Of a stretch of DNA of 64,000 nt, positions 6,516 through 14,202 are shown piece after piece; the first letter of the stretch is position 1, and each line of letters opens with the position of its first letter. This stretch comes from GCA-2737725 sp033763995 (GTDB taxonomy: Bacteria > Pseudomonadota > Alphaproteobacteria > Rhodospirillales > Rhodospirillaceae), in NCBI GenBank assembly GCA_033763995.1, contig JANRJL010000056.1:1-64000 (forward strand). The letters are read 5' to 3'. The notes beneath the pieces are model-generated. The model was given only the letters and a program-made list of their open reading frames with translations, did no database searches and had not been told where the DNA came from. Position numbers and translations under genes: made by a program.

Positions 6516-9074
6516 ATGGCCACCCACGGCGGTTCGGTTTCGTTGCGCTTTGCCCTGCGCGAGTTGCGCGGGGGCATCAAGGGCTTTCGCATTTTCATCG
6601 CGTGTTTGGCCCTGGGCGTGGCGGCCATCGCCGGCGCGGGTTCATTGAATGAATCCGTGAAGGCCGGTATCGAGGGCGACGCGCAGCCGCTGCTGGGCGG
6701 CGACATCCAGGCGCGCATGAGCGACCGCGCGCTCAACGCCTCGGAACTCGACGCGCTCAATGCCGCGGGCGAGGTGAGCTATCAGGTGCAGATGCGCTCC
6801 ATGGCGCGCGCGGAAAATCCCGACGGCACCGTGCGCGATCGCACCCTGGTGGAACTCAAGGCCGTCGACGGCGCCTTCCCGCTCTACGGCACGCTGGACA
6901 CCGACCCGGCCATGCCGCTGGCGTCGATGCTCGATCAGTCGGGCGGGCTGTGGGGCGCGGCCGTGGACGCCACCATCGCCAACCGTTTGGGCGTGAAGCT
7001 GGGCGACACCATCAAGGTGGGCGAGGCGAGCCTGCAGATCCGCGCCTTCATCACGCACGAGCCCGACCGCGTCGTCACCTTCGCCACCGCCGGGCCGCGC
7101 GTGTTGATTTCGACCGCCGCCATGACCGACACCCAGCTCATTCAGCAGGGAAGCCTCGTCAGCCACATCTATAATGTGCGCCTGCCCAAGGGCACCAACG
7201 CGGACGCCTTGCGCAACTCATTGCGCGAGCAGTTCCCCGAGACCGGCTGGCGCCTGCGCGGGCTGAACCAGGCCGCCCAGAGCGTCGAGATGTTTCTCGA
7301 CAACGTGACCTTGTTTCTCACCCTTGTCGGCCTGACGGCGTTGTTGACCGGCGGCATCGGCGTGGCCAATGCCGTGCGCGCCTACATGATGGGCCGCATC
7401 ACCACCATCGCCACGCTCAAGTGCCTGGGCGCGCCGGCGGAAGTGATCTTCCGCATGTACGTGATCCAGATCGCCATTCTGTCGACGCTCGGCATCGGCT
7501 TGGGCCTGCTGATCGGCGCGGCCATTCCCATCGCGGCGGGCCAGGCGCTGGAGGGCCTGCTGCCGGTGAACGCCCAGTTCGGGATTTATCCGGCCTCCTT
7601 GCTGAAGGCCTTCGTCTTCGGCGTGCTGACCTCGGCGGTCTTTGCGCTGTGGCCGCTCGCGCGCGCGCGAGACATTCCGGCCGTGGCCTTGTTCCGCAAT
7701 CTGCTGGCGGTCGGCGGCAAGTGGCCCCGGCGACGTTACATGGCGGCGCTGGTGGTGCTGGCAACCGCACTGGGCGCCTTCACCATCGGCACCGCCGAGC
7801 AGCCGAAATACGCCGCCTTCTTCGTGCTGGGCACCGCCGTGGCCTTGGTGCTGTTCCGTGTGGCCGCCAGCGGCGTCATGGCGCTGGCGCGTAGCCTCAC
7901 CTCGGGGCGCGGCCGGGCGGTGTCGGGCCAGCCGACGCTGCGGCTCGCGTTATCCAATCTCTACCGCCCCGGCGCGCCAACCACCTCGGTCGTGCTCTCG
8001 TTGGGCCTGGGCCTTTCGGTGCTGGTGGCCATTGCCCTGGTGCAGTCGAACTTGAACCAGCGCATCACCGAGGGTTTGCCCGACGACGCGCCCAGCATGT
8101 TCTTCGTCGACATCCAGCCGCCGCAGGTGGAGGAGTTCAAGACCATCGTCATGGCCGTGCCGGGGGCGACAAAAGTAACCGCGGCCTCGATGATTCGCGG
8201 GCGCATCAGCAAGATCGACGGCGTGCCGGTGGAGCAAGCCAGCATCAGGCCCGACGGCCGCTGGGCCGTGCGCGGCGAGCGCGGCGTGTCGCAATCGGCG
8301 ACCATGCCCGAAAACGCCAAGATCGTGCGCGGGCGTTGGTGGCCCGCCGATCACACGGGCGAAAACTTGGTGTCGCTGGACGAGCGCGTGGCCCAGGACA
8401 TGGGCCTGGAGCTGGGCGACACCATCAGCCTGACGATCCTGGGCCGCGAGATCACCGCCACCATCGCCAACACCCGCGACGTGCGCTGGCAGTCGGGCAC
8501 CATGAACTTCACGATGATCTATTCGCCCAATGCCCTGGCCGGCGCGCCGGGCATGTATATCGCAACCGTCAATTCCGCGCCCGGCTCCGAGGACCGCATC
8601 GAGGATGCGGTGCTGAACGCCATGCCCAATGTCACCGTCGTGCAAGTACGCGACGCGGTGCAGATGCTGAAAGACGTGCTCGACACGCTCAGCATCGCCG
8701 TGCGCATCACGGCGGCCGTGGCCCTGGTGGCGGGCGCCTTGGTGCTGGCGGGCGCCATCGCGGCCGGACACGCGCGGCGGATTTACGAATCGGTGGTGCT
8801 GAAGGTCCTGGGGGCCACGCGCGGCAATGTGCTGAGCGCGTTCCTGTTCGAGTACTGCCTCTTGGGCCTCGCCACCGGCGCGATTGCCGTGGGTGTCGGT
8901 GCACTCGCCTCCTGGGCGGTGGTGGTGCAGATCATGAAGCTCGAGTGGGGCATGGATTACGGCTTGGCCATCGGCGTGGTGGCGGCCTGCATCACCGTGA
9001 CCCTCACCGCGGGCTTCGCCGGCACTTGGCGCGCCATGGGCATCAAGGCCGCGCCCTTATTGCGCAATGACTAA
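6516..9074 (+). CDS. FtsX-type ABC transporter permease (YbbP-like)
   Basis: The 852-residue inner-membrane protein has an N-terminal membrane anchor (about residues 29-47), a large periplasmic domain, three hydrophobic helices around residues 260-370, a further helix pair near 410-450, a second periplasmic domain, and three C-terminal helices (about 715-845). This is the duplicated FtsX arrangement of YbbP-like permeases. Such systems are linked to esterase (TesA) genes in many proteobacteria, as here, and are thought to move lipids or hydrophobic compounds. That role is inference. GGAG precedes the ATG, which lies 2 bp after the ATPase stop. Confidence 0.9.
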   Translation: MATHGGSVSLRFALRELRGGIKGFRIFIACLALGVAAIAGAGSLNESVKAGIEGDAQPLLGGDIQARMSDRALNASELDALNAAGEVSYQVQMRSMARAENPDGTVRDRTLVELKAVDGAFPLYGTLDTDPAMPLASMLDQSGGLWGAAVDATIANRLGVKLGDTIKVGEASLQIRAFITHEPDRVVTFATAGPRVLISTAAMTDTQLIQQGSLVSHIYNVRLPKGTNADALRNSLREQFPETGWRLRGLNQAAQSVEMFLDNVTLFLTLVGLTALLTGGIGVANAVRAYMMGRITTIATLKCLGAPAEVIFRMYVIQIAILSTLGIGLGLLIGAAIPIAAGQALEGLLPVNAQFGIYPASLLKAFVFGVLTSAVFALWPLARARDIPAVALFRNLLAVGGKWPRRRYMAALVVLATALGAFTIGTAEQPKYAAFFVLGTAVALVLFRVAASGVMALARSLTSGRGRAVSGQPTLRLALSNLYRPGAPTTSVVLSLGLGLSVLVAIALVQSNLNQRITEGLPDDAPSMFFVDIQPPQVEEFKTIVMAVPGATKVTAASMIRGRISKIDGVPVEQASIRPDGRWAVRGERGVSQSATMPENAKIVRGRWWPADHTGENLVSLDERVAQDMGLELGDTISLTILGREITATIANTRDVRWQSGTMNFTMIYSPNALAGAPGMYIATVNSAPGSEDRIEDAVLNAMPNVTVVQVRDAVQMLKDVLDTLSIAVRITAAVALVAGALVLAGAIAAGHARRIYESVVLKVLGATRGNVLSAFLFEYCLLGLATGAIAVGVGALASWAVVVQIMKLEWGMDYGLAIGVVAACITVTLTAGFAGTWRAMGIKAAPLLRND

Positions 9075-9205
9075 GCTGGGCAACGACTAAAGCGCCCAAT
9101 CGGCACCTTAAGCCCCTGATTTGACGGCGGTTTTCCGGGCCGGCCCAGATGAAATTCGTGTCAGCGGGCGCCGATTTAGGTTGAACTTGGGGCCCCGCGA
9201 CCCAA

Positions 9206-9261
9206 TATTCCACCCACGACCGGTGGACAGGCCGCCGGCCATGAATCATTGAGGGACAAAA
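9206..9261 (+). ncRNA. Possible ybhL-type 5' leader
   Basis: Two short hairpins occur just before the Bax-inhibitor gene: TCCACC (9209-9214) with GGTGGA (9222-9227), then GGCC/GGCC (9230-9240), followed by the GAGGGA Shine-Dalgarno. Structured leaders upstream of YbhL/Bax-inhibitor-1 genes are known in alphaproteobacteria (the ybhL motif). I could not compare with the published consensus, so this rests on position and pairing alone. Confidence 0.3.
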
Positions 9262-10023
9262 ATGGCTTACGACACGGATCGCGAAGTGATGGGCCGCCGC
9301 TTCGGGCTTGGCGCTGCGACCCAGGCCGAGGCCGCGCAGATTGATGTCGGCCTTCGGCGCTACATGCTCAGCGTTTACAACTACATGGCCTCGGGCCTGC
9401 TGCTCAGCGGCATCGTGGCGGTGGTTGTGGCCAACACCGGCCTGCAAGACCTGTTCTTCCAAATGACCGAGGCGGGCCGCTGGGGCTACACGGGCCTGGG
9501 CTTCGTCGCCATGCTGGCCCCCATCGGCATCATCCTCGCCATGAGCTTCGGCGCGGCCCGCATGGGCAATGCCGGACTGCAGGGCCTTTACTGGGCGCTG
9601 GTGGCGACCATGGGCATCGGCTTTGCCGTGCTGCTGAAAGTTTACACCGGCGATTCGGTGGCCCGCGTGTTCTTCATCACGGCGGCGGCCTTCGGTGCCT
9701 TGAGCCTTTACGGCTACACCACCAAGCGCACCTTGTCGGGCTTCGGAACGTTTTTGTTCATGGGCCTGATCGGCTTGGTGATCGCCATGGTAGTGAACAT
9801 CTTCATGCAAAGCGCGATGATGCAGTTCATCATCTCCAGCGTCGGCGTGTTGGTGTTCTCGGGGCTCATTGCCTTCGACACGCAGCGCCTGAAGAACGAG
9901 TACTTCGAGGTGCAGGGCACGGCCATGGAAGAACGCTCCGCCATCATGGGCGCGGTGTCGCTTTACCTGAACTTCGTCAATCTGTTCCAGTTCTTGCTCT
10001 CGTTCCTCGGCAACCGCGAGTAA
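9262..10023 (+). CDS. Bax inhibitor-1 / YccA family membrane protein
   Basis: The 253-residue protein has about seven transmembrane helices beginning near residue 38 (YMLSVYNYMASGLLLSGIVAVVV), the BI-1 fold. The C-terminal helices include the family's AFDTQRLKNEY segment, where acidic residues are thought to gate calcium or protons, followed by LYLNFVNLFQFLLSFLG. Bacterial members are inner-membrane proteins with a loosely defined role in ion leak or FtsH-linked quality control. The start has a GAGGGA Shine-Dalgarno. A strong terminator follows, so it is probably monocistronic. Confidence 0.93.
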   Translation: MAYDTDREVMGRRFGLGAATQAEAAQIDVGLRRYMLSVYNYMASGLLLSGIVAVVVANTGLQDLFFQMTEAGRWGYTGLGFVAMLAPIGIILAMSFGAARMGNAGLQGLYWALVATMGIGFAVLLKVYTGDSVARVFFITAAAFGALSLYGYTTKRTLSGFGTFLFMGLIGLVIAMVVNIFMQSAMMQFIISSVGVLVFSGLIAFDTQRLKNEYFEVQGTAMEERSAIMGAVSLYLNFVNLFQFLLSFLGNRE

Positions 10024-10049
10024 CCGAGCAAGATCGCGAAGATACCAGA

Positions 10050-10077
10050 CCCCCGAACCTCACGGTTCGGGGGTTTT
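10050..10077 (+). terminator. Rho-independent terminator after the Bax-inhibitor gene
   Basis: CCCCCGAACC (10050-10059) pairs perfectly with GGTTCGGGGG (10064-10073) across a TCAC loop and is followed by TTTT. It lies 27 bp after the stop and immediately before the end of the convergent methyltransferase gene. The T-tract supports termination on the plus strand. Confidence 0.85.
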
Positions 10078-10079
10078 CG

Positions 10080-11027
10080 TTAGGGCTTTGGTTTTGCCAC
10101 CAGCGAGACGAAGTCCGAGCCGATGACCCCGGCTTTCTCCAACTCCTCCTCCAGCAGCGCCATCATTTCCAACAGCGCGATGTCGGAGTCCGACGCGGGA
10201 TCGAAGTTGCCGGCCGTGCCCGACAGCAGCATGTGCAGCAGCGCGCCGCCGTAGGGCTTATAATCGATGATCTCGAAATACCGGCTGAGCGTGGGCACGA
10301 TGGCGTCGGAGCGGATGGCCTCGGACGGGTCGGAGTGCTCGAACATCTCGGGCGGCGGGTTCTCGTAAGCCTGGCGCGGCGCGCCGTTCAGATAAACGCT
10401 GCGGCGATAGCGCTCGGGCAGGATTCCGATCAGCCGGTTGATGAGGGCGACGACGTGGGGGGCCGATTGAAAGCGCGCGGGGCCCACGTACTCGTCGACG
10501 AACAGCAGGCCGCCGGGCTTGAGCGCCTGGCGGCACTGCGCGAACAGGTGGTCCAGCTCGGTCACGTGGTGCAGCGACGAGATGCCGAAGATGGCGTCGT
10601 AGCGCGCCTCGGGCAACGAGACCGCGTCGAGATTGGCGACCGAGTACGTCACGCGGTCGGCCAGGCCCTGCTCGGCGGCGTAAATGCGGGCCTGGGCGAT
10701 GGCGTTTTCAGACAGATCGCAAGCCTCGAAGCGCTGGGCCAGGTTCCACATCAGCGCGACGCGCTCGAAGGCGCCGAAGCCGCAGCCGACGGACAGCGCC
10801 AAGGGCGCCGGCGTGGAGAGAAACTTGTCGCGCCAATAGTCGTAGAGATTGGCCTTGGGGTCGCCGGCACGGCGTCGATAGAACCACGCTTGCGTGACCG
10901 GGTGTTCGAGCCAGTTGTGCTTGACCAGGTCCTTGCGCTCGTCGCCCCAATAGCGGGCCACCTGCGCGGCGGGCTGGGGTTCGGCGTTGGCGTTGGCGTT
11001 AGCGTTGGCGGCGGTGTCGTCGTTCAA
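10080..11027 (-). CDS. Class I SAM-dependent methyltransferase
   Basis: The 315-residue product has a Rossmann-type methyltransferase core with motif I LSVGCGFGAFE, an acidic post-I residue in FEACDLSENAI, and ISSLHHV followed by LKPGGLLFVDEYVG. The substrate is unknown. The C-terminal third has no motif I recognise. I choose the TTG at 11027 because GGGAG lies eight bases upstream. The frame remains open for 21 more codons to another TTG without a Shine-Dalgarno. Just after this start, a GGCGTT hexanucleotide tandem encodes an Ala-Asn repeat. Some members of this family sit in glycan loci, but nothing here assigns one. Confidence 0.8.
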   Translation of the reverse strand: MNDDTAANANANANAEPQPAAQVARYWGDERKDLVKHNWLEHPVTQAWFYRRRAGDPKANLYDYWRDKFLSTPAPLALSVGCGFGAFERVALMWNLAQRFEACDLSENAIAQARIYAAEQGLADRVTYSVANLDAVSLPEARYDAIFGISSLHHVTELDHLFAQCRQALKPGGLLFVDEYVGPARFQSAPHVVALINRLIGILPERYRRSVYLNGAPRQAYENPPPEMFEHSDPSEAIRSDAIVPTLSRYFEIIDYKPYGGALLHMLLSGTAGNFDPASDSDIALLEMMALLEEELEKAGVIGSDFVSLVAKPKP

Positions 11028-11118
11028 ACACTCTGCTCCCGGGCAAGGCGAATAGCTGCAACGATAGGCCGAAGCTGGAGAGTACGGCAAAGGTTGGATG
11101 AAAAAGCGCGGTTGAAAA

Positions 11119-11193
<75 letters not shown>

Positions 11194-11252
11194 CAACCAA
11201 GGCCCGGCACCCACCCTGTGAAAACAACCGGGGGGCGCCAAAAAGGTGCGGG

Positions 11253-11281
11253 AAAATAGGCGCATCGCCCCGAAAGCGCAA
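11253..11281 (-). promoter_or_regulatory. Candidate promoter of tRNA-Thr
   Basis: On the minus strand a TTGCGC (-35) and a TATTTT (-10) are separated by 17 bp, ending 59 bp upstream of the tRNA 5' end. The spacing is ideal and the -10 is good, but the -35 matches only the TTG core. Confidence 0.4.
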
Positions 11282-11372
11282 GCACGGCCCGCACCGGCGT
11301 GCGTTTAAACATGCCCATGTTAACAAGGGGTTAGCCGAGGCTTCGGCCGGTGATGGCCTTGCGCTATGGTGC

Positions 11373-11397
11373 GCGCCGTCCGTATCGGCGCTTTTTT
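11373..11397 (+). terminator. Terminator-like hairpin with six T residues upstream of ubiH
   Basis: GCGCCG (11373-11378) pairs with CGGCGC (11386-11391) around a seven-base loop and is followed by TTTTTT. It ends 15 bp before the chosen ubiH start. No plus-strand gene precedes it. It could be an attenuator in the ubiH leader, the end of an unannotated small RNA, or a coincidence. Confidence 0.35.
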
Positions 11398-11412
11398 GTG
11401 CTGAGGTCCCGA

Positions 11413-12666
11413 ATGTCCGCCGCCGCCAAGAACAAACCCGACGCACCCGCTGACGTCCCCGCGGATGTCATCGTCGTGGGCGGCGGCTTGGTGGGCGGCG
11501 CACTGGCGGTGGGTCTGGCGCGGCACGGCGTGCGCACCACGGTGATCGACCGGCTGGCGCCGCGCGCGGGTATCGCCGTCACGTTCGATGGCCGCGCCTC
11601 GGCCATCGCGTCTTCGGGCAAGACGTTGCTCGCGGCCCTGGGGTTGTGGCGTCACGTCGCGGACGTGGCGCAGCCGATTTTGGATATTCGCGTCTCCGAC
11701 GGCAACTCGCTGTTGTTTCTACACTACGACCATCGCGCGCTGGGCGACGCACCGCTGGGCCACATGGTCGAGAACCGCCACTTGCGCGCGGCCATCGCGG
11801 CGGAGTTGGAGCGCGCGCCGGACCATTTGAATGTCATCGCGCCCGCCATCGTCAGCGGATTCGCGCAGGACGCCGACCGCGCCCACGTGACCCTGGCCGA
11901 CGGACGTGCGCTGAGCGCGCAGCTGGTCATCGCCGCCGAGGGTCGCAACTCGGTATTGCGCGAGACGGCGGGCATCTCCGTGAGCGGGTGGGACTACGAC
12001 CAGACCGCCATCGTCGCCACCATCGGCCATGAACACTCGCACCGCGGCATCGCCCACGAGCGTTTCCTGCCTCCGGGCCCCTTCGCCATCCTGCCGCTGG
12101 CGGGCGGGCACTCATCGTCGCTGGTGTGGACCGAAACCCCCGTCCTGGCCGAGCGCTACCTGGCCCTGCCCGACGACGCCTTCATCGCCGCCATCGACGA
12201 GCGGGTTGGCGGCTTTCTGGGCAAGCTGCATTTGATCGGCCCGCGTTTCAGTTATCCGCTGGGGCTGCAATTCGCCGCGCGCTATGTGGAAAACCGTTTG
12301 GCCTTGGTGGGCGACACCGCCCACGGCATTCACCCCATCGCCGGGCAAGGCTTGAACCTGGGCCTGCGCGACGTGGCGGCGCTGGTGGAAATCTTGGCCG
12401 ACATGAAGGGCCTGGGCCTTGACCTCGCGCACCCCACGGGGCTCGACCGCTACGAGCGCTGGCGACGTGCCGATAATCTGCTCATGGCCGGCATGACCGA
12501 CGTGCTCAACCGGTTGTTCTCCAACGACATCGCGCCGGTGCGCCTCGCACGCGACCTGGGGCTCGGCATCGTCGAGCGCTTGCCGCCATTGAAAAAATTC
12601 TTCATGCGCCACGCCATGGGATCAGTGGGCGATTTGCCGAAGTTGATGCGCGGCGTGGCTCTTTAG
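11413..12666 (+). CDS. ubiH: UbiH/UbiF-family FAD-dependent ubiquinone-biosynthesis hydroxylase
   Basis: The 417-residue flavoprotein hydroxylates the aromatic ring of ubiquinone precursors at the inner membrane. The FAD-binding GGGLVGGALAVGLARHG lies near residue 20, the DG-type motif AAEGRNSVLRE is central, and VGDTAHGIHPIAGQGLNLGLRD near residue 300 is the family GD motif contacting FAD ribose. The ATG at 11413 has GAGG at good spacing. An in-frame ATG at 11350 lacks one and lies upstream of a terminator-like hairpin. Which ring position it hydroxylates (UbiH, UbiF, UbiL or UbiM) cannot be told by eye. Confidence 0.9.
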   Translation: MSAAAKNKPDAPADVPADVIVVGGGLVGGALAVGLARHGVRTTVIDRLAPRAGIAVTFDGRASAIASSGKTLLAALGLWRHVADVAQPILDIRVSDGNSLLFLHYDHRALGDAPLGHMVENRHLRAAIAAELERAPDHLNVIAPAIVSGFAQDADRAHVTLADGRALSAQLVIAAEGRNSVLRETAGISVSGWDYDQTAIVATIGHEHSHRGIAHERFLPPGPFAILPLAGGHSSSLVWTETPVLAERYLALPDDAFIAAIDERVGGFLGKLHLIGPRFSYPLGLQFAARYVENRLALVGDTAHGIHPIAGQGLNLGLRDVAALVEILADMKGLGLDLAHPTGLDRYERWRRADNLLMAGMTDVLNRLFSNDIAPVRLARDLGLGIVERLPPLKKFFMRHAMGSVGDLPKLMRGVAL

Positions 12667-12669
12667 TTT

Positions 12670-12718
12670 GCGCATGATCTGATCTGAAAACCGGAAACCA
12701 CTTTTCCGGATCATGCGC
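12670..12718. repeat. Palindromic intergenic repeat, class II, copy F
   Basis: GCGCATGATC (12670-12679) pairs with GATCATGCGC (12709-12718), and CCGGAAA (12691-12697) pairs with TTTCCGG (12703-12709) inside it. Elements with CATGATC arms around a CCGGAAA/TTTCCGG core are well known between genes in Rhizobiales. It lies between the convergent ubiH and DUF971 genes and shares its last base with the DUF971 stop codon. It may act as a bidirectional transcript end, although it has no T-tract. Confidence 0.7.
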
Positions 12719-13077
12719 TACGGCTCGCGTTTGAGGCCGCGCGCCTTCAAGCCGTCAAGATAGGCCCGCCACCGCTCGGCGTAGCCCTGGCCCAGCTCGT
12801 ACAAATACCGCCACGAATAAATACCGGTGTCGTGCAGGTCGTCGAACAGCAGGCGCACGGCGTAATTGCCCACGGGCTCGATGCCGATGATGCCCACATG
12901 CCGGCGCCCGCCCACGAATTGCCGCTCGGCGGGGTTGTGCCCCTGCACTTCCGCCGAGGGGCTTTCCACGCGCAAGTACTCGGCCGGAAGATCAAAGATG
13001 CGGTCGTTATCGAAGGCAACGCGAAGAGATTTCGCGGCGGGATCGTATGCGATGTCCGTGGGCCACGGCTGATTCAT
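12718..13077 (-). CDS. DUF971 domain protein (gamma-butyrobetaine-hydroxylase N-terminal-like)
   Basis: The 119-residue protein consists of the DUF971 domain alone: strand LRVAFDNDRIFDLPAEYLRV, PAERQFVGGRRHVGIIGIEPVGNYAVRLLFDDLHDTGIYSW. Trp and Asp-Leu-His positions are conserved in the family, whose stand-alone members are suspected of Fe-S or iron-related roles. No activity is proven. The start at 13077 is preferred because the 12 codons upstream of it lie inside a repeat copy (13081-13140). Gene order with ubiH, Trm112, the Lon-like protein and thioredoxin is common in alphaproteobacteria. Confidence 0.82.
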   Translation of the reverse strand: MNQPWPTDIAYDPAAKSLRVAFDNDRIFDLPAEYLRVESPSAEVQGHNPAERQFVGGRRHVGIIGIEPVGNYAVRLLFDDLHDTGIYSWRYLYELGQGYAERWRAYLDGLKARGLKREP

Positions 13078-13080
13078 TTT

Positions 13081-13140
13081 GGTCGCATTTTCACCGATTG
13101 TTTCTTGGGCCAACCGGTCTCCATTTGTCGGGAAAATGCT
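13081..13140 (-). repeat. Palindromic intergenic repeat, class I, copy B
   Basis: On the minus strand this begins AGCATTTTCCCGACAAATGG and AGACCGGTTGG, identical to copy C. It then diverges in the middle (an extra ATGAAAC-like stretch before GTGAAAATGCGACC) while keeping the distal arm. It lies between the DUF971 and Trm112 genes in opposite orientation to copy C, and may supply part of the DUF971 leader. Confidence 0.75.
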
Positions 13141-13154
13141 CCGACTATTTGGTC

Positions 13155-13340
13155 TCAGCCGTCAAGCTTGCGCGCTTCGTCGGGCAGCATGATGGGGATG
13201 CCGTCGCGCACGGGATAGGCGAGCCCCGCCTTCTTGCTGATGAGTTCCTGCTTGGCGCGGTCGTACTCCAAGGGCCCCTTGGTGAGCGGACACACCAGAA
13301 TTTCAAGCAGCTTGGGATCGACGTCCGCGGAATTGGGCAT
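13155..13340 (-). CDS. Trm112 family protein (UPF0434/YcaR-like)
   Basis: This 61-residue protein matches the small Trm112-like family. DPKLLEILVCPLTKGPLEYD is followed by the LISKKAGLAYPVRDGIPIMLPDEARKL tail, the signature of bacterial UPF0434 proteins. Eukaryotic Trm112 activates methyltransferases. The bacterial role is not settled. Only one Cys of the classical zinc site remains (in LVCP). The gene is bracketed by two inverted copies of the class I repeat (13081-13140 and 13358-13410). Confidence 0.9.
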   Translation of the reverse strand: MPNSADVDPKLLEILVCPLTKGPLEYDRAKQELISKKAGLAYPVRDGIPIMLPDEARKLDG

Positions 13341-13357
13341 GGTGATACTCGGTTGTT

Positions 13358-13410
13358 AGAGCATTTTCCCGACAAATGGAGACCGGTTGGCGTGGAAAAT
13401 GCGACCAAAA
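13358..13410 (+). repeat. Palindromic intergenic repeat, class I, copy C
   Basis: This is the cleanest copy. AGAGCATTTTCCCGACAAAT opens it, GGAGACCGGTTGGCG is its centre, and TGGAAAATGCGACC closes it. GCATTTTCC pairs with GGAAAATGC to form the outer stem. It lies upstream of the Trm112 gene start on the opposite side from copy B. Confidence 0.8.
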
Positions 13411-13455
13411 AGAAAGTTTATGCGATCCAATGATCCAGTTCGAACAAAAGCAGCG

Positions 13456-14166
13456 CTACTGCCGCGGGCCGTCGGGCTTGCCGCCGGCCTCGAAGGCGCC
13501 CATTTGCAGCAACGCCATCAATGATTCCGCGCGGGCCTGTAAGTTAGGACTTTCCAGCAGGGCCTGCTTTTCGCGCGGATCGAAGGGACAGATCATGCAC
13601 AGCGAGGTGACCAGCGTGGCGTCGGACAAATTCTTGAGCACGTCCAGGTTCACGCGCATGCCCTGGGCGTCGAGATATGGCTTGAGGCGCGCAATCATGG
13701 CGTCGCGGTCGAGTTCAATCTTTTCGGGCGCGTCCATGTCGGATTTGAACTCGCTGTAGTCGGCCCGGACGCGCCGGTAGCCCTTGCGGCCTTCGATCTC
13801 GTTTTTCACGCGGAAGCGGATCAGGCCTTTCAGCGAAATCAGGATGCGGCCGTCGTCGGTTTCCTCAAACGACGCGATCCGCCCGGCGCAGCCGACGCCA
13901 TAGAGCGCGGGCTCGGTGGGCAGCGCGATGACGTTGGACTCGGCCGCGTCCGTGGCCGCGCGGATGCGCGCCTTGCGGCTTTGATCGGGCTGGATCATGC
14001 CGAAGATGCGCCCCGTGGCCATGGCATCCAGCGTCATATTGAGGTAGCGCGGCTCGAAGATATTGAGCGGCAGGCGGCCGTGAGGCAGCAGCAGCGCGCC
14101 CGGCAGCGGAAACACCGCGATGTCCTCGGGCAAGTCTTCATAGCGGGTTTGCGTGGGGCTGCGCAT
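13456..14166 (-). CDS. Lon substrate-binding (LON/PUA-like) domain protein
   Basis: The 236-residue protein is a stand-alone version of the N-terminal domain of Lon protease. It opens with DIAVFPLPGALLLPHGRLPLNIFEPRYLNM, the hallmark of this domain, and has the later GCAGRIASFEETDDGRILISLKGLIRFRV strand set. It lacks the AAA+ and Ser-Lys protease parts. Its function is unknown, though some members bind other proteins. It follows the thioredoxin gene by 36 bp on the same strand, an arrangement common in alphaproteobacteria. Confidence 0.9.
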   Translation of the reverse strand: MRSPTQTRYEDLPEDIAVFPLPGALLLPHGRLPLNIFEPRYLNMTLDAMATGRIFGMIQPDQSRKARIRAATDAAESNVIALPTEPALYGVGCAGRIASFEETDDGRILISLKGLIRFRVKNEIEGRKGYRRVRADYSEFKSDMDAPEKIELDRDAMIARLKPYLDAQGMRVNLDVLKNLSDATLVTSLCMICPFDPREKQALLESPNLQARAESLMALLQMGAFEAGGKPDGPRQ

Positions 14167-14202
14167 GACGGGGTTCGGGCGGCGGGGTCGCGTGAAATTA
14201 TC

